From NCBI RefSeq assembly GCF_002939305.1, contig NZ_MVDI01000002.1, positions 1-64,000 of the forward strand: a DNA stretch of 64,000 nt, read 5' to 3'. The stretch comes from Chroococcidiopsis sp. TS-821. GTDB lineage: Bacteria; Cyanobacteriota; Cyanobacteriia; Cyanobacteriales; Chroococcidiopsidaceae. Positions 30,635 through 41,818 of this stretch are shown piece by piece. Numbering within the stretch: the stretch's first letter is position 1; every line of letters starts with the position of its first letter. The position numbers and the translations under genes are program-made. The notes below the pieces were generated by a model that ran no database searches, was not told where the DNA came from, and saw only the letters and a program-made list of their open reading frames with translations.

Positions 30635-30710
30635 TCCACTTGCGTGGAATACCCTGCGGGAAGCCGCTATGCGTCTATGTTTATTCAGCCGCGACTTCGG
30701 TCGCCAGGCT
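30635..30710 (+). repeat. Hairpin-rich interspersed repeat
   Basis: TCCAC/GTGGA (30635-30648) is a small hairpin, and AGCC-GCGAC-TTCG-GTCGC-C-GGCT style pairing (30687-30710, with one bulged CA) forms a UUCG-capped stem. Between them GGAAGCCGCTATGCGTCT matches, from memory, a motif spread in many cyanobacterial genomes. It immediately precedes the oxidoreductase start and would be in its leader. Confidence 0.55.
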
Positions 30711-30732
30711 CAAGTTATATTTAAGTGTTTTC

Positions 30733-32253
30733 ATGCAAGATAGCGATGTCATCGTCATTGGTAGCGGTATCGGTGGTTTAACCGCTGGGGCTTTATTGTC
30801 GCGTTATGGTAAACGAGTCATTGTTTGTGAAAGTCACAATATCCCTGGTGGTGCAGCACACAGTTTCACCCGCCGAGGATTTACCTTTGACTCTGGTCCT
30901 TCATTTTACTGCGGTTTGAGTAACCCAAACAGTTACAATCCCTTACGACAAGTTCTAGACGTATTAGGAGAATCAATACAGTCTATCCCGTATGACCCAC
31001 TAGGACATTACCACTTTCCTGAAGGGACTTTTGCAGTTCATAGCGTAATTGAGCAGTATCTTGAAACAGTAGCTCAAATCACTCCCCAAGGTGCAAGGGA
31101 ACTACAGCGATTTACGCAACGCTTGCTCCCACTATACGAAGCTTTACAAGGTATTCCTACTCTTGCTTTAAGAGCAGATTGGCAACTGATTCCGACTTTA
31201 CTAAAATACTTGCCATCTGTACTCAAAATGCTACCGCATCTCGGAACAATTCAAAGTTCCGTAGGGCAAGTGATGGATCGCGAAGTACAAGATCCTTGGG
31301 TACGACGCTTGATTGACTTGGAATGCTTTTTACTTTCTGGTTTAAAAGCGCATGGCACGATCGCTCCTGAAGTTGCATTTATGTTGGGAGAGCGATCGCG
31401 CGTCGGAGTCGATTATCCCATCGGTGGTAGCGGGGCGATCGTTGATGCTTTAGTACGCGGGTTGCAACGTTGGGGTGGTGAGTTGCGCTTGGGAACTCAT
31501 GTCGAGCAAATCTTAGTATCTAATAAAGTTACTGGGGTACGCTTACGTAATGGTGAAATTTTGAAAGCCCCCGTAGTGATTTCCAATGCTTCAATTTGGG
31601 ATACTTACAACACTTTATTGCAACCGCATGACTTACCGAGTTCCTATCGTCAAGCTTCTTTAAAGACACCAACGGTAGATAGTTTTATGCATCTTCATCT
31701 GGGTATCAAAGCTGAGGGTTTAGAGCATTTGACAGGTCATCATGTCGTCGTTCGCGATCCGCAACGCGATATTACTGAACCTGGTAACACGTGCATGATT
31801 TCGATTCCCTCGGTGTGGGATGCAACGCTTGCACCATCAGGTCATCATGTTATCCACGCCTATACGTTAGAACCTTATCACTCTTGGCAGCGCGATGATG
31901 GTTATGAAGAGAAGAAAAAAATGCGATCGCAATCTTTATACAAAGCCTTAGAATGCATAATTCCTGATATTAGGCAACGAGTTGTTATAGAACTTATTGG
32001 TACGCCATTAACTCATGCCTATTATTTACGACGGTATCAAGGTACGTATGGACCAGCGATCGCCGCCGGTCAGGGGATGTTTCCTGGAGCTACCACGCCG
32101 ATACCAGGATTATACCGCGTTGGTGATAGCACGATGCCTGGCATTGGCGTTCCTGCAGTTGCAGCTTCGGGCATTTTGTGTGCAAATACTCTAGTGACAC
32201 CGCAACAAGTATCCGAGATACTTTCTACAGTATCAATAGGCAGGTATAAATGA
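30733..32253 (+). CDS. CrtI/CrtISO-type FAD-dependent oxidoreductase
   Basis: A 506-residue member of the phytoene desaturase/carotenoid isomerase/retinol saturase group. VIVIGSGIGGLTAGALLSRYG is the FAD-binding Rossmann motif; GGAAHSFTRRGFTFDSGPSF and the C-terminal GLYRVGDSTMPGIGVPA are typical. Candidates include a CrtISO paralogue or another carotenoid/quinone oxidoreductase; the substrate cannot be chosen from sequence. I start at ATG 30733; the open frame extends upstream but there codes through an interspersed repeat. It is followed by a terminator. Confidence 0.85.
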   Translation: MQDSDVIVIGSGIGGLTAGALLSRYGKRVIVCESHNIPGGAAHSFTRRGFTFDSGPSFYCGLSNPNSYNPLRQVLDVLGESIQSIPYDPLGHYHFPEGTFAVHSVIEQYLETVAQITPQGARELQRFTQRLLPLYEALQGIPTLALRADWQLIPTLLKYLPSVLKMLPHLGTIQSSVGQVMDREVQDPWVRRLIDLECFLLSGLKAHGTIAPEVAFMLGERSRVGVDYPIGGSGAIVDALVRGLQRWGGELRLGTHVEQILVSNKVTGVRLRNGEILKAPVVISNASIWDTYNTLLQPHDLPSSYRQASLKTPTVDSFMHLHLGIKAEGLEHLTGHHVVVRDPQRDITEPGNTCMISIPSVWDATLAPSGHHVIHAYTLEPYHSWQRDDGYEEKKKMRSQSLYKALECIIPDIRQRVVIELIGTPLTHAYYLRRYQGTYGPAIAAGQGMFPGATTPIPGLYRVGDSTMPGIGVPAVAASGILCANTLVTPQQVSEILSTVSIGRYK

Positions 32254-32335
32254 ATGTAATAAAAGTTGGTAACTGGTCATTGAAAGTAAATTACTAAGTG
32301 CTTTCCGCTTACCCATTACCTGTTACTAGATAATC

Positions 32336-32384
32336 AGTGGCTGGCTTCGTTCTAGTCACGACACACCAGCCACTCATCATTTTT
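32336..32384 (+). terminator. Terminator between convergent crtI-like gene and metK
   Basis: AGTGGCTGG (32336-32344) and CCAGCCACT (32366-32374) form a perfect 9-bp stem with a 21-base loop, followed by CATCATTTTTA. It ends the plus-strand transcript and may serve metK too. Confidence 0.7.
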
Positions 32385-32386
32385 AC

Positions 32387-33646
32387 TTATCCAACAGTTG
32401 CTGAAAGCGGTTGAGTTGCTGCTTTCAACGCATCGACTTTATCGGTACGTTCCCACGGCAAATCCAAATCGGTGCGACCAAAATGACCGTAAGCTGCGAC
32501 GTCCTGATAAAAACGTCCGCCTCGTTCAGATGGTAGCTTTTGCAAATTGAAAGTGTGGATAATGCCCGCCGGACGAAGTTCAAAGTGCTGTTTGACTAAC
32601 TCTAGCAAGCGGTCTTCTGCAACTTTGCCTGTACCAAAGGTTTCCACCATGATACTGACAGGTCGTGCAACACCAATCGCATAACTTAGTTGTACTTCAC
32701 ACTTATCTGCCAACCCAGCAGCAACAATATTTTTAGCGACATAACGACACGCATAAGCCGCACTGCGGTCTACCTTTGTGGGATCTTTGCCAGAAAAAGC
32801 CCCACCACCATGTCGCGAATAACCCCCGTAGGTATCCACAATAATCTTACGTCCAGTAAGTCCTGAGTCGCCTTGGGGACCGCCGATCACAAACTTACCA
32901 GTCGGATTCACTAAAAAGCGCGTACTGTCATCTGGTTTAATCGCAATATCCGCAAACACAGGTTCAACTACTGCTGTCCATAAATCAGCTTTGATTTTGG
33001 CTTGTACAGCGTCGGTGTCGGTGATATCGCCAATCGTTGCTGTATGCTGCGTAGAAATGAGAATGGTGTCAATTCCAACCGGACGTCCATCTTCGTAAAC
33101 CACAGTGACTTGTGTTTTACCATCAGGACGCAGGTAAGGTAAATCTCCTGTTTTGCGTACAGCAGCAAGGCGACGGGAAATTCGATGTGCCAAACTGATT
33201 GGTAATGGCATCAATTCGGGTGTTTCATTGCAAGCAAAACCAAACATAATACCTTGGTCGCCTGCACCGATCGCATCAAATTGTTCATCGCTATCTTGTT
33301 CGCGACTTTCGTGCGCTGTATTCACACCTTGGGCAATATCAGGCGATTGTTCGTCTAAAGCAACCAAAACCGCACAACTATTGTCAGAAAAGCCATTATT
33401 CGCATCAGTATAGCCGATATCAGCAATTTTCTTGCGCGCAATATCAACGTAGTTGACATGGGCTTTGGTGCTGATTTCTCCGGTAATCAGGACTAATCCA
33501 GTATTGACGACAACTTCTGCGGCAACGCGACTAGTAGGATCTTGTGCTAGTAGCGTATCTAAAATCGTGTCAGAAATTTGGTCGCAAATTTTGTCTGGAT
33601 GTCCTTCTGTGACTGATTCAGAAGTAAAGAAATAACGACGAGACAA
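32387..33646 (-). CDS. metK: S-adenosylmethionine synthetase
   Basis: Makes S-adenosylmethionine from methionine and ATP. The 419-residue product has [32 protein letters not shown] (ATP motif), [18 protein letters not shown] and the expected C-terminus. I chose the TTG at 33646: it gives the family start [11 protein letters not shown] and lies 8 bases after AAGGAG, whereas the TTG two codons earlier would sit only two bases from it. Confidence 0.96.
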   Translation of the reverse strand: MSRRYFFTSESVTEGHPDKICDQISDTILDTLLAQDPTSRVAAEVVVNTGLVLITGEISTKAHVNYVDIARKKIADIGYTDANNGFSDNSCAVLVALDEQSPDIAQGVNTAHESREQDSDEQFDAIGAGDQGIMFGFACNETPELMPLPISLAHRISRRLAAVRKTGDLPYLRPDGKTQVTVVYEDGRPVGIDTILISTQHTATIGDITDTDAVQAKIKADLWTAVVEPVFADIAIKPDDSTRFLVNPTGKFVIGGPQGDSGLTGRKIIVDTYGGYSRHGGGAFSGKDPTKVDRSAAYACRYVAKNIVAAGLADKCEVQLSYAIGVARPVSIMVETFGTGKVAEDRLLELVKQHFELRPAGIIHTFNLQKLPSERGGRFYQDVAAYGHFGRTDLDLPWERTDKVDALKAATQPLSATVG

Positions 33647-33774
33647 GGGCAATTCTCCTTAACTCATGATGTATTAGTGTTGATGGTTGTATGATGTTAG
33701 TCTGCCATCATAGCAACATTTCCAATATACGGATAAGTTAAGAATAAGGTACGATCGCAGGAGTAGGCGAACAT

Positions 33775-34515
33775 TTAGTCAGATTGCCAAATCTGAATTT
33801 CATTCAGTTGCGCGATCGCGACATCGGCTGAATGTAAATGTGCTGCTGAACTTCTCCAGGCAATACCTATACATCCTGCTGCACCCGCATTGCGTGCCAT
33901 TTCAATATCACCTACAGAATCTCCTACCATCAAGGTATTTTGGGGAACGACTTCTAGCTTTTGGCAAGCTTGAATAAACAATGCTGGATCGGGTTTACTA
34001 GGTCCAAATTCCTCAACTCCCATTTGCAATTGCACGTAGTCTTGCAACCGATGGCGTTCGACAAAGGCTTTGACTCGTTGTGTTGAAGCTGCTGAAAGAA
34101 TTCCTAGTTTTAAACCCGCTTGCGATAGATACTGTAGGACTTCTAAGGAACCAACAAATAACGGTGAAGGTGTCGTTCCAATTACTCGATCGGCTTCCAT
34201 AAAGGCATTGTGCGCGATCGCCCGTGACTCTAACCACCCCCGCCCTGTTTCAGCAATATAAGCCGCTGCAGCAATTTCGGTTTCGTAACGACTACCAACC
34301 GCCAGTAATCCTGTTGGATCGAGGCGATCGCCTTGAATACCAAATGCCATTAACAACGGTTCTCCAATTCCAGGAATCTGCGCATCAATTAGGCGCGATC
34401 GCTTTTGTCCTAAGGAACGCAAATACTCTTCAGAATCTTCTAGGGTACCGTCTTTATCAAAGATAATTGCTTGAATATTTGGGAATATTTTGTTTTTACA
34501 CTGAATTGAGACCAA
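33775..34515 (-). CDS. HAD-family phosphatase, Gph-like
   Basis: A 246-residue haloacid dehalogenase-type hydrolase: IIFDKDGTLEDS (catalytic Asp, motif I), LGILSAAST (II), Lys in GPSKPDPALF (III) and MVGDSVGDIEMARNAGA (IV). The helical cap fits phosphoglycolate phosphatase-like enzymes, but substrate is open. The TTG start at 34515 follows AAGGAGGT by seven bases. It lies after rpsA but beyond a terminator, so it probably has its own promoter or depends on read-through. Confidence 0.88.
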   Translation of the reverse strand: MVSIQCKNKIFPNIQAIIFDKDGTLEDSEEYLRSLGQKRSRLIDAQIPGIGEPLLMAFGIQGDRLDPTGLLAVGSRYETEIAAAAYIAETGRGWLESRAIAHNAFMEADRVIGTTPSPLFVGSLEVLQYLSQAGLKLGILSAASTQRVKAFVERHRLQDYVQLQMGVEEFGPSKPDPALFIQACQKLEVVPQNTLMVGDSVGDIEMARNAGAAGCIGIAWRSSAAHLHSADVAIAQLNEIQIWQSD

Positions 34516-34588
34516 ACAAGATACCTCCTTGTGAGATGGTTACGATCGTGTGGGAAATTTGGGGAGGCAAAGCTGTAGATTTCAGCGA

Positions 34589-34613
34589 TAAAAAAAGAGG
34601 GTTTTTCCCTCTT
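34589..34613 (-). terminator. rpsA terminator
   Basis: On the minus strand AAGAGGG, loop AAAAA, CCCTCTT, then a run of seven T. A textbook Rho-independent terminator 50 bases after the rpsA stop. Confidence 0.9.
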
Positions 34614-34662
34614 GTTAGTCACTATGCGATGTATTTACTTTCTACCCAGAAAAGAAAAAAGC

Positions 34663-35661
34663 TTACTCTTCGTCGGTTGCTGCTGGAATTTCTTCAAGCT
34701 CCTCCGTCGCCGCTGGAATTTCTTCAGCTACTGTTTCAGTATCTTCCAAGGTAATTCCTTGTTGTTTTGCTAGCAGTTGCTCGCGGTACTTAGCTGCCAT
34801 TTCTTCAGCTTTTTCGTACACCAGGTCGCGATTCTTAATCATATCTCCTGGTTCGGGTTCTAGCTGCTTGGTAGACAACGAGATCCGACCGCGTTCCGCG
34901 TCCAAATCAATGATCATGACTTTTACTTCGTCATTGACGTTAAACACGCTGTGAGGTGTATCTATATGATCGTGCGAAATTTCAGAGATATGTAGTAGAC
35001 CACTCACGCCACCAATATCAATGAATGCGCCGTAAGGTTTAATTCCGCGTACAGTACCGACCACAACTTCACCGACTTCTAGACGGTTCATCTTGCGCTC
35101 AACTAAAGCTCGGCGGTGCGATAGAACTAAGCGGTTGCGGTCTTCATCTACTTCTAGAAATTTTAGCGGTAGTTCTTCGCCGACTAAGTCTTCTTTGGGT
35201 TTACGAGTACTGATATGCGATCCTGGAATGAAGCCCCGTAGACCCTCAATGCGGACTAATGCGCCACCACGGTTGGTTGCAAAGACATTAGAGCGCACTG
35301 TGGCATCTTCGGTTTGCAATTGTCGTACTCGTTCCCACGCCCGCATATACTCGATTCGACGAATCGACAGCGTTAGCTGACCATCTTCATTTTCATCGGT
35401 AAGAATGAAGAATTCCCGTGTTTCGTTCGATTGTAAAACTTCTTCTGGGGAATCCACGCGGTTAATGGACATCTCCTGAATGGGGATGTACGCCGCTGTT
35501 TTCGCACCAATGTCAATCAGAGCGCCTCTAGGCTCGATACTGAATACTGTCCCAGCTACCGTATCTCCAGGACTAAAGTGATAATCGTACTTATCGAGTA
35601 GAGCAGCGAAATCCTCGTGAGTAAAACCAATTTCTGCGACAGTTTGTTTCTGATTGACCAT
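34663..35661 (-). CDS. rpsA: 30S ribosomal protein S1
   Basis: A 332-residue S1 of the short cyanobacterial/chloroplast type with three S1 RNA-binding repeats (about 28-100, 115-180, 196-266: GDTVAGTVFSIEPRGALIDIG, SNVFATNRGGALVRIEG, GEVVVGTVRGIKPYGAFIDIGG) and an acidic tail ending in duplicated EEIPAATEELEEIPAATDEE units. It binds mRNA on the small subunit. The order psbB, psbT, nrdR, rpsA on one strand is one I believe is conserved in several cyanobacteria. Confidence 0.96.
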   Translation of the reverse strand: MVNQKQTVAEIGFTHEDFAALLDKYDYHFSPGDTVAGTVFSIEPRGALIDIGAKTAAYIPIQEMSINRVDSPEEVLQSNETREFFILTDENEDGQLTLSIRRIEYMRAWERVRQLQTEDATVRSNVFATNRGGALVRIEGLRGFIPGSHISTRKPKEDLVGEELPLKFLEVDEDRNRLVLSHRRALVERKMNRLEVGEVVVGTVRGIKPYGAFIDIGGVSGLLHISEISHDHIDTPHSVFNVNDEVKVMIIDLDAERGRISLSTKQLEPEPGDMIKNRDLVYEKAEEMAAKYREQLLAKQQGITLEDTETVAEEIPAATEELEEIPAATDEE

Positions 35662-35827
35662 GCTAATGTTTTCCTGGTATTTAGTCTCCGTAAGTTTTTG
35701 CCTCCTATCGATGTATATGTTCGCTACTTCTTAACAGCGCTTTACACCTACATCTCTAAGTTAATTCTAGCGTAGGATAGCCAAATCTATACGCACAAGT
35801 ATTCAGACCCTCCATTATACCTGATTA

Positions 35828-36343
35828 TCATGAATGAGTAAATTCATAATCGTTGATAGTTTCGGTGGCAATATCGGATGTTGGGGGACTGCTGCGGCGA
35901 GCGAGATCTTCTAGAGTATCTACAAAATCACGGATGCTCTGGAATTGGCGATATACTGAAGCAAAACGCACATAAGCTACCTCGCTAAGTGACTTGAGGT
36001 GATGTAAAACTAATTCGCCAATTTCTAAACTCGTGACTTCGCGCGAGGTGCGTTGTTGAAGTTCAGATTCAATCTCGTCTACTAATGCTTCGAGCCTGAC
36101 TGTAGAAATACCTGTTTTATGGCAGGCTTGGACAATACCGCGAAGTAATTTGGAGCGATCGAAACACTCGCGATCGCCGTTTTGCTTTAAAACGGTAATT
36201 GGTAGAAACTCAATACGCTCATAGGTCGTAAAGCGACGCTGACAGTTGAGGCAATCGCGTCGCCTGCGGATACTTTGCCCTGCTTCTGTTACTCGTGATT
36301 CCAACACCCGATGATTAGGATGTTGGCAGAAAGGACAACGCAT
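35828..36343 (-). CDS. nrdR: Transcriptional repressor NrdR
   Basis: A 171-residue repressor of ribonucleotide reductase genes. The zinc ribbon is complete ([13 protein letters not shown] and [17 protein letters not shown]) and an ATP-cone domain covers about 46-136 ([18 protein letters not shown]). It senses ATP/dATP. About 170 bases separate it from rpsA. Confidence 0.96.
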   Translation of the reverse strand: MRCPFCQHPNHRVLESRVTEAGQSIRRRRDCLNCQRRFTTYERIEFLPITVLKQNGDRECFDRSKLLRGIVQACHKTGISTVRLEALVDEIESELQQRTSREVTSLEIGELVLHHLKSLSEVAYVRFASVYRQFQSIRDFVDTLEDLARRSSPPTSDIATETINDYEFTHS

Positions 36344-36578
36344 AAAAAACGCATCTTGAAAAAGGATTTACTTGCAATCGCGGTCAAGGTCAGAGGTCAG
36401 AACTCAAGGTTAGTGAAAGTCATCATGCCTAGCCTCGATAGTATCCTAACCATATTAACCTTGCCCTAAAACTCTACTTACCTTAAAGCAGGGAAAGATG
36501 CAAACAACCCGCTACTTCCACGCTCGGCAGCAGCGGTTGTCAAATTGCCTTCCTTGCTAAAACTAGCTTGAGAAATTG

Positions 36579-36677
36579 CTATTTCTTTTGGATGCGGGGA
36601 GGTTCGCGAAAGGCGACTGCAAAGAATAGAGTTCCAATTGCCAAGGCAAGAATTAAGATGTAAGCAACGCTTTCCAT
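36579..36677 (-). CDS. psbT: Photosystem II protein PsbT
   Basis: A 32-residue single-helix protein, [15 protein letters not shown] then [17 protein letters not shown], matching PsbT, which lies at the dimer interface of photosystem II and helps stabilise the acceptor side. It lies about 135 bases downstream of psbB on the same strand, the conserved psbB-psbT order. Confidence 0.95.
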   Translation of the reverse strand: MESVAYILILALAIGTLFFAVAFREPPRIQKK

Positions 36678-36812
36678 AAGACAATGTTCTAATTACAAGC
36701 TGAGCTAATATTGATAGTTTACCAAGCAAAAGAAAAGAACGGTTTAAAAAACTACTAAGGCTATAGTTGCCGCAGCAATTTGTTACCGTTCTTTACAATT
36801 ACTAAAGAAGTG

Positions 36813-38369
36813 CTAAACAGCTTCTTTCTTCCTGGTAGTCTTGTCGCCGACTTTCTGGAACAGACCAAACTCGACTTGTTCTTCTAAATCTGCTTCAATT
36901 CCAGCAAATACGTCGCGGAAGATTGTTCGCGAACCATGCCAGAGATGACCGAAGAAGAATAACAAAGCAAATGTAGCGTGCGCGAAAGTAAACCAACCGC
37001 GCGGTGAGGTGCGGAAGACTCCGTCCGGTTTCGCGATCGCCAGGTCGCCAAAACGCGTACTTTGGTCGCCATCAAACAAGAAGGGTTCGCCTAATTGAGC
37101 TTGACGTGCGTACTTTTTCACGTCGGCTGGGTCGGTGAAGGTTTGTCCATCTAACTCACCGCCATAGAAGCTAACAGTGACACCTACTTGCTCGAAGCTG
37201 TACTTGGATTCTGCCCGACGGAAAGGAATATCAGCGCGGACAACACCATCAGCATCGGTCAGAATGACTGGGAACGTTTCAAAGAACGCAGGCATTCGGC
37301 GGACAAACAATTCACGTCCTTCGGCATCTTTGAACACGGGATGACCCAGCCAAGCTAAGGCAACGCCGTTCGTTTTATTCATCGGACCTACACGGAATAA
37401 ACCGCCTTTGGCAGGGTTATTACCAATGTAGTCGTAGAAGGCGAGCTTTTCAGGAATTGCCGACCAAGCCTCTGATAGGGAAGCCCCTTCTGCTAGACTT
37501 GCTTGTACGCGACGTTCAATTTCTTGTTTGAAATAGCCATCATCCCATTGATAGCGGGTTGGACCAAATAATTCGATTGGCGTGGTCGCGCTGCCGTACC
37601 ACATTGTGCCAGCAACAACAAACGCAGCAAAGAAGACGGCGGCAATACTGCTAGAAAGTACCGTTTCGATGTTACCCATCCGTAGAGCTTTGTACAGCCG
37701 TTCGGGTGGTCGTACTGACAGGTGGAATAAACCAGCAATAATACCAACAATACCAGCCGCGATATGGTGGGCAACAACGCCTCCAGGATTGAAGGGGTTA
37801 AACCCAGCAGGTCCCCACTCAGGTGCGACAGGTTGAACGCTACCTGTTAAACCATAAGGATCGGACACCCACATTCCTGGACCAAATAGTCCGGTAAGGT
37901 GGAACGCACCAAAACCAAAGCACAACAGACCAGATAAAAATAAGTGGATGCCAAACATTTTTGGCAAGTCAAGCGCGGGTTCGCCAGTACGGGGGTCTCT
38001 GAAAAGTTCTAAATCCCAATAAACCCAGTGCCAAACAGCCGCTAAGAATAGTAGCCCAGAAAGAATAATATGGGCAGCAGCGACGCCTTCAAACGACCAA
38101 ATACCAGGGTCAGTGACAGCACTTCCTGTGATGTTCCAGCCCCCCCAGGAACCAGTAACGCCTAAGCGTGCCATGAAGGGCAGTACGTACATTCCTTGCC
38201 GCCACATGGGGTTGAGAACCGGATCGCTGGAGTCAAAAATTGCTAATTCATACAGGGCCATAGAACCAGCCCAACCTGCGACAAGCGCAGTATGCATTAG
38301 GTGTACAGAAATCAGTCGCCCTGGATCATTCAAGACGACTGTATGTACTCGGTACCAGGGTAGTCCCAT
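36813..38369 (-). CDS. psbB: Photosystem II CP47 chlorophyll-binding protein
   Basis: The core antenna CP47, 518 residues, six thylakoid helices. It begins [19 protein letters not shown] and has [37 protein letters not shown], and the lumenal loop region with [14 protein letters not shown]; the helix [19 protein letters not shown] is near the C-terminus. It transfers excitation to the D1/D2 centre. Slightly longer than the usual 507-510 residues because of the C-terminus. Confidence 0.98.
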   Translation of the reverse strand: MGLPWYRVHTVVLNDPGRLISVHLMHTALVAGWAGSMALYELAIFDSSDPVLNPMWRQGMYVLPFMARLGVTGSWGGWNITGSAVTDPGIWSFEGVAAAHIILSGLLFLAAVWHWVYWDLELFRDPRTGEPALDLPKMFGIHLFLSGLLCFGFGAFHLTGLFGPGMWVSDPYGLTGSVQPVAPEWGPAGFNPFNPGGVVAHHIAAGIVGIIAGLFHLSVRPPERLYKALRMGNIETVLSSSIAAVFFAAFVVAGTMWYGSATTPIELFGPTRYQWDDGYFKQEIERRVQASLAEGASLSEAWSAIPEKLAFYDYIGNNPAKGGLFRVGPMNKTNGVALAWLGHPVFKDAEGRELFVRRMPAFFETFPVILTDADGVVRADIPFRRAESKYSFEQVGVTVSFYGGELDGQTFTDPADVKKYARQAQLGEPFLFDGDQSTRFGDLAIAKPDGVFRTSPRGWFTFAHATFALLFFFGHLWHGSRTIFRDVFAGIEADLEEQVEFGLFQKVGDKTTRKKEAV

Positions 38370-38572
38370 CGACTACGATCCTCCAAGGGTGAATTATGTC
38401 TACAACGCAATTTTTCAACTTTTTGTTATTACCAGGTGCTTGCCGAGAAACACAACTGTGTTGAAGTAACAAATTGTCTTCACAGCTAAGCAATGGAAGG
38501 ACAAACAAAAATGAGAATTATTAAAAAAGTGTAACTATGTCCTGTGCCGATTGCAAGAGCGATCCCGTTGGG

Positions 38573-38908
38573 TTATTGCACAACTGATTGAATATTTTTC
38601 AACTGACACATCGCTTCGGCTGCACCTAAGCGCTCAATGACTTGTTCAGCACTAATTAAGCGTTTGAGAACGACTTGACCAATTCCTTTGGCTGCGGAGT
38701 TGTTTTGAAGACTTGCGATGGGTTTGACCTCTACAGTTAATACAATGTCTTCTACAGCATACAACCACAACTTTTCGTTAGCTTCTACAAGGCAAATATT
38801 TAAGCGGTTAATATCTGGTTGACGTCGCCACGCAGTTTCGTTCCACAATCCATCCGATGCCCAGACTCGGCAGACTGTCCAGCCATCAGTGAGAAAGAAG
38901 TATTTCAT
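38573..38908 (-). CDS. Conserved cyanobacterial hypothetical protein
   Basis: A 111-residue soluble protein starting MKYFFLTDGWTVCRVWA. No motif, signal peptide or membrane segment is seen. It looks like a genuine small cyanobacterial protein (Trp-rich N-terminus, Ala/Leu helical C-terminus with LKRLISAEQVIERLGAAEA). It lies about 200 bases upstream of psbB on the same strand. Function unknown. Confidence 0.65.
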   Translation of the reverse strand: MKYFFLTDGWTVCRVWASDGLWNETAWRRQPDINRLNICLVEANEKLWLYAVEDIVLTVEVKPIASLQNNSAAKGIGQVVLKRLISAEQVIERLGAAEAMCQLKNIQSVVQ

Positions 38909-39043
38909 ACCGTTTTACCGTAAGGCTGCTCCGAATTAGGGAGTACGGGCAACAAAAAGAATAAAGAATAAAGAGAGCCGTCCTGTCGATCGCGCTTTTT
39001 GTGAAATAGTATCACGAGCTTCTGTAATCTGTAATTGTTGCAA

Positions 39044-39056
39044 AATGAGAATCATT
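39044..39056. promoter_or_regulatory. Possible Fur/Zur-type operator
   Basis: AATGAGAATCATT is a perfect 5-bp inverted repeat around GAA and differs at one base from the core AATGATAATCATT of Fur/Zur boxes. It lies 93 bases before mnmG and 136 before the divergent hypothetical gene. One short match is weak evidence. Confidence 0.3.
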
Positions 39057-39148
39057 CGCCTTGGCAATCAGCTTGTAACCTCTTATGCCGTATAACAATT
39101 AGAATTATTACAGTACTGAGTCATTGCTGCTGCTTGAAGCTATAGCTT

Positions 39149-41077
39149 ATGCGATCGCCCACCACTGTAGAATTTATCGACGCGTTTGATGTCATCGTTG
39201 TCGGAGCAGGTCATGCTGGTTGTGAAGCTGCTCTTGCTACCGCACGCTTGGGCTGTCGGACGCTGCTGCTGACACTGAACTTGGATAAAATTGCTTGGCA
39301 ACCGTGTAACCCGGCGGTCGGAGGTCCAGCTAAATCGCAGTTGACGCACGAAGTTGATGCCTTAGGTGGGGAAATCGGCAAGATGGCAGACCGTACCTAC
39401 CTGCAAAAACGGATACTCAACTCATCAAGAGGACCTGCAGTGTGGGCATTACGCGCGCAAACAGATAAACGCGAATACGCAGCCGTCATGAAAGGAATTG
39501 TCGAGAACCAAGAAAATTTGACAATTCGCGAAGCGATGGTGACAGATTTGGTGTTGGGCGCCAACGATGAAGTCATTGGAGTCGAAACTTACTTTGGGGT
39601 CGGCTTCCAATCTCCCACGGTGATTTTAACGACGGGCACATTTCTCGGTGGTCGCATTTGGGTTGGCAATAAATCAATGCCCGCAGGACGCGCCGGAGAA
39701 TTTGCCGCCGAAGGACTTACAGAAACACTCAATCAGCTGGGATTTGAAACTGGACGATTGAAAACAGGAACGCCAGCACGAGTCGATAAGCGATCGCTCG
39801 ATTACAGTCAGTTAGAGCCGCAACCAGGCGACTCGGAAGTACGTTGGTTCAGCTTTGACCCGCAGGTATGGGTAGAACGCGAGCAAATGCCTTGTTACCT
39901 GACGCGCACCACCGCCCAAACACATCAGCTAATTCGCGATAATCTTCATTTATCTCCAGTTTATGGCGGCTGGGTAGATGCTAAAGGACCGCGCTACTGT
40001 CCCAGTATTGAAGATAAAATTGTCCGCTTTGCCGATAAAGAAAGCCATCAAATCTTTATTGAACCAGAAGGACGCGATATTCCTGAACTCTACATCCAAG
40101 GATTTTCTACCGGTTTACCCGAAGCGCTGCAACTGCAAATGCTCCGTACGCTTCCAGGGCTAGAAAACTGCGTGATGCTGCGTCCAGCGTATGCGGTGGA
40201 ATACGACTATCTACCTGCAACGCAATGTTACCCAACGTTGATGACCAAGAAAGTTGCGGGTTTATTCTGTGCTGGACAAATTAACGGAACAACAGGGTAT
40301 GAAGAAGCCGCAGCGCAGGGAATTGTTGCTGGTATTAACGCGGCGCGTTATGTACGGCATCAAGAAATGATTGTCTTTCCTCGCGAACAAAGTTATATCG
40401 GGACGCTGATAGACGATTTGTGTACGAAAGACTTGCGCGAACCTTATCGAATGCTAACTAGCCGTTCTGAGTATCGGTTGTTACTGCGCTCCGATAATGC
40501 CGATCAGCGATTAACACCACTAGGACGCGAGATTGGGTTAATTGATGACCGCAGGTGGGAGCTGTTTACCCGCAAACAAGCAAACATTGCAGCGGAAAAA
40601 GAACGACTTCATACCACACGCGTGAAAGAACACGAACCAGTAGGACAAGCAATCGCAGCCTCTACGCAGCAAGCCATTAAAGGCTCGATCACGCTTGCTG
40701 ATTTACTGCGGCGTCCTGGCTTTCATTACAAAGATCTAGAACATCATGGTTTGGGTAACTCGGCTCTTGATGTTGTGGAAAAAGAAGGTGCTGAAATTGA
40801 AATTAAATACTCAGGCTATCTGCAACGCCAGCAAAACCAGATTGACCAAATCTCGCGACAAGCACACCGCCCATTACCGCCAGATCTAGATTATGCAGCG
40901 ATCGAAACGCTATCGAAAGAAGCCCGCGAGAAACTTGCCAAAGTCAAACCGCTGACAATCGGTCAAGCCGCGCGAATTGGTGGCGTCAACCCTGCGGATG
41001 TCAATGCGTTGCTCGTCTATCTGGAAGTACGTTCTCGTGGCGGCGCGATCGCACAACCTTCCGTTTTAGTATCGTAG
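39149..41077 (+). CDS. mnmG: tRNA uridine-5-carboxymethylaminomethyl modification enzyme
   Basis: MnmG (GidA) works with MnmE to modify the wobble uridine of certain tRNAs, using FAD and methylenetetrahydrofolate. The 642 residues carry [19 protein letters not shown] (FAD), [39 protein letters not shown], and [16 protein letters not shown], with the MnmE-binding helical C-terminus ([18 protein letters not shown]). Length is normal. Confidence 0.97.
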   Translation: MRSPTTVEFIDAFDVIVVGAGHAGCEAALATARLGCRTLLLTLNLDKIAWQPCNPAVGGPAKSQLTHEVDALGGEIGKMADRTYLQKRILNSSRGPAVWALRAQTDKREYAAVMKGIVENQENLTIREAMVTDLVLGANDEVIGVETYFGVGFQSPTVILTTGTFLGGRIWVGNKSMPAGRAGEFAAEGLTETLNQLGFETGRLKTGTPARVDKRSLDYSQLEPQPGDSEVRWFSFDPQVWVEREQMPCYLTRTTAQTHQLIRDNLHLSPVYGGWVDAKGPRYCPSIEDKIVRFADKESHQIFIEPEGRDIPELYIQGFSTGLPEALQLQMLRTLPGLENCVMLRPAYAVEYDYLPATQCYPTLMTKKVAGLFCAGQINGTTGYEEAAAQGIVAGINAARYVRHQEMIVFPREQSYIGTLIDDLCTKDLREPYRMLTSRSEYRLLLRSDNADQRLTPLGREIGLIDDRRWELFTRKQANIAAEKERLHTTRVKEHEPVGQAIAASTQQAIKGSITLADLLRRPGFHYKDLEHHGLGNSALDVVEKEGAEIEIKYSGYLQRQQNQIDQISRQAHRPLPPDLDYAAIETLSKEAREKLAKVKPLTIGQAARIGGVNPADVNALLVYLEVRSRGGAIAQPSVLVS

Positions 41078-41248
41078 GAAAGAAGGGCAATTGAGAAGTT
41101 TTGAGCGATGAGTTATGAGTGTTGAGTGGCTATTGACTAGCAATCAATTTTGAATCGAAAAAATTCTCCTCAGATCTCCTCTGTACCTCTACTCCCTCTG
41201 CTTTCCTGCTCTAAAAAACCCCGATCCCTCATCAATGGAGTTCTCATA

Positions 41249-41818
41249 GTGGGCTTATTCGACGATTTCAACCGCTTTTTAGAAAACCGCTTAGAAGAAT
41301 TTTTGCGCAACAACCCGCATTTGGAGTTTGAAGCGCTTTTAGAACAACTCCGCGAGCAAGAAGAAGATACTTTAAAATTGATTGCGGATTTGCAACTACA
41401 AGAGAAGCGCGCGCAAGATGAAATTTTAGCGACTGCGCAAGAAATCCAGCGTTGGCACGTTCGTGTAGAAAAAGCAAAAGCAGCAAATCGACTCGACCTC
41501 GCACAACCAGCACAAGAACGCGAAGCCGCATTGTTGCGGGAAGGTAATCAGCGTTGGGGTCACATGCAGGGTTTAAAAGAACGTATTAGCCAAGCAAAAG
41601 AACTACTACACCAAATTCAACAACGACGCCAAGAAGTTCAAAGAAAAGCGACAGAAGCACAAGTAAATCGCGCCAATTACCAAACGCAACAACTCTGGGA
41701 AACAGAGGGTTGGAATCGTCGCGAGCGATCGCAAGAAGCAGATGACCTCGAAGCAACTTTTCAGCGCTGGGAAACTCAAGAGGAATTAGAACAGTTAAAG
41801 CGAAATATGGGCAGATAG
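41249..41818 (+). CDS. TIGR04376-family coiled-coil protein
   Basis: A 189-residue cyanobacterial protein that begins VGLFDDFNRFLENRLEEFL and is then almost entirely coiled coil (EQLREQEEDTLKLIADLQ and on). I start at GTG 41249, which gives the family N-terminus; the frame upstream is not family-like. Function unknown. It lies about 170 bases after mnmG. Confidence 0.8.
   Translation: MGLFDDFNRFLENRLEEFLRNNPHLEFEALLEQLREQEEDTLKLIADLQLQEKRAQDEILATAQEIQRWHVRVEKAKAANRLDLAQPAQEREAALLREGNQRWGHMQGLKERISQAKELLHQIQQRRQEVQRKATEAQVNRANYQTQQLWETEGWNRRERSQEADDLEATFQRWETQEELEQLKRNMGR

Noticed and set aside
30640-30732. N-terminal extension of the CrtI-type protein
   Set aside because: The extension is translated from an interspersed repeat and is unlike the family start, which is MQDSDVIVIGSG.
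36478-36729. 83-codon minus-strand frame over psbT
   Set aside because: It overlaps psbT in another frame and has no family features; psbT itself is certain.
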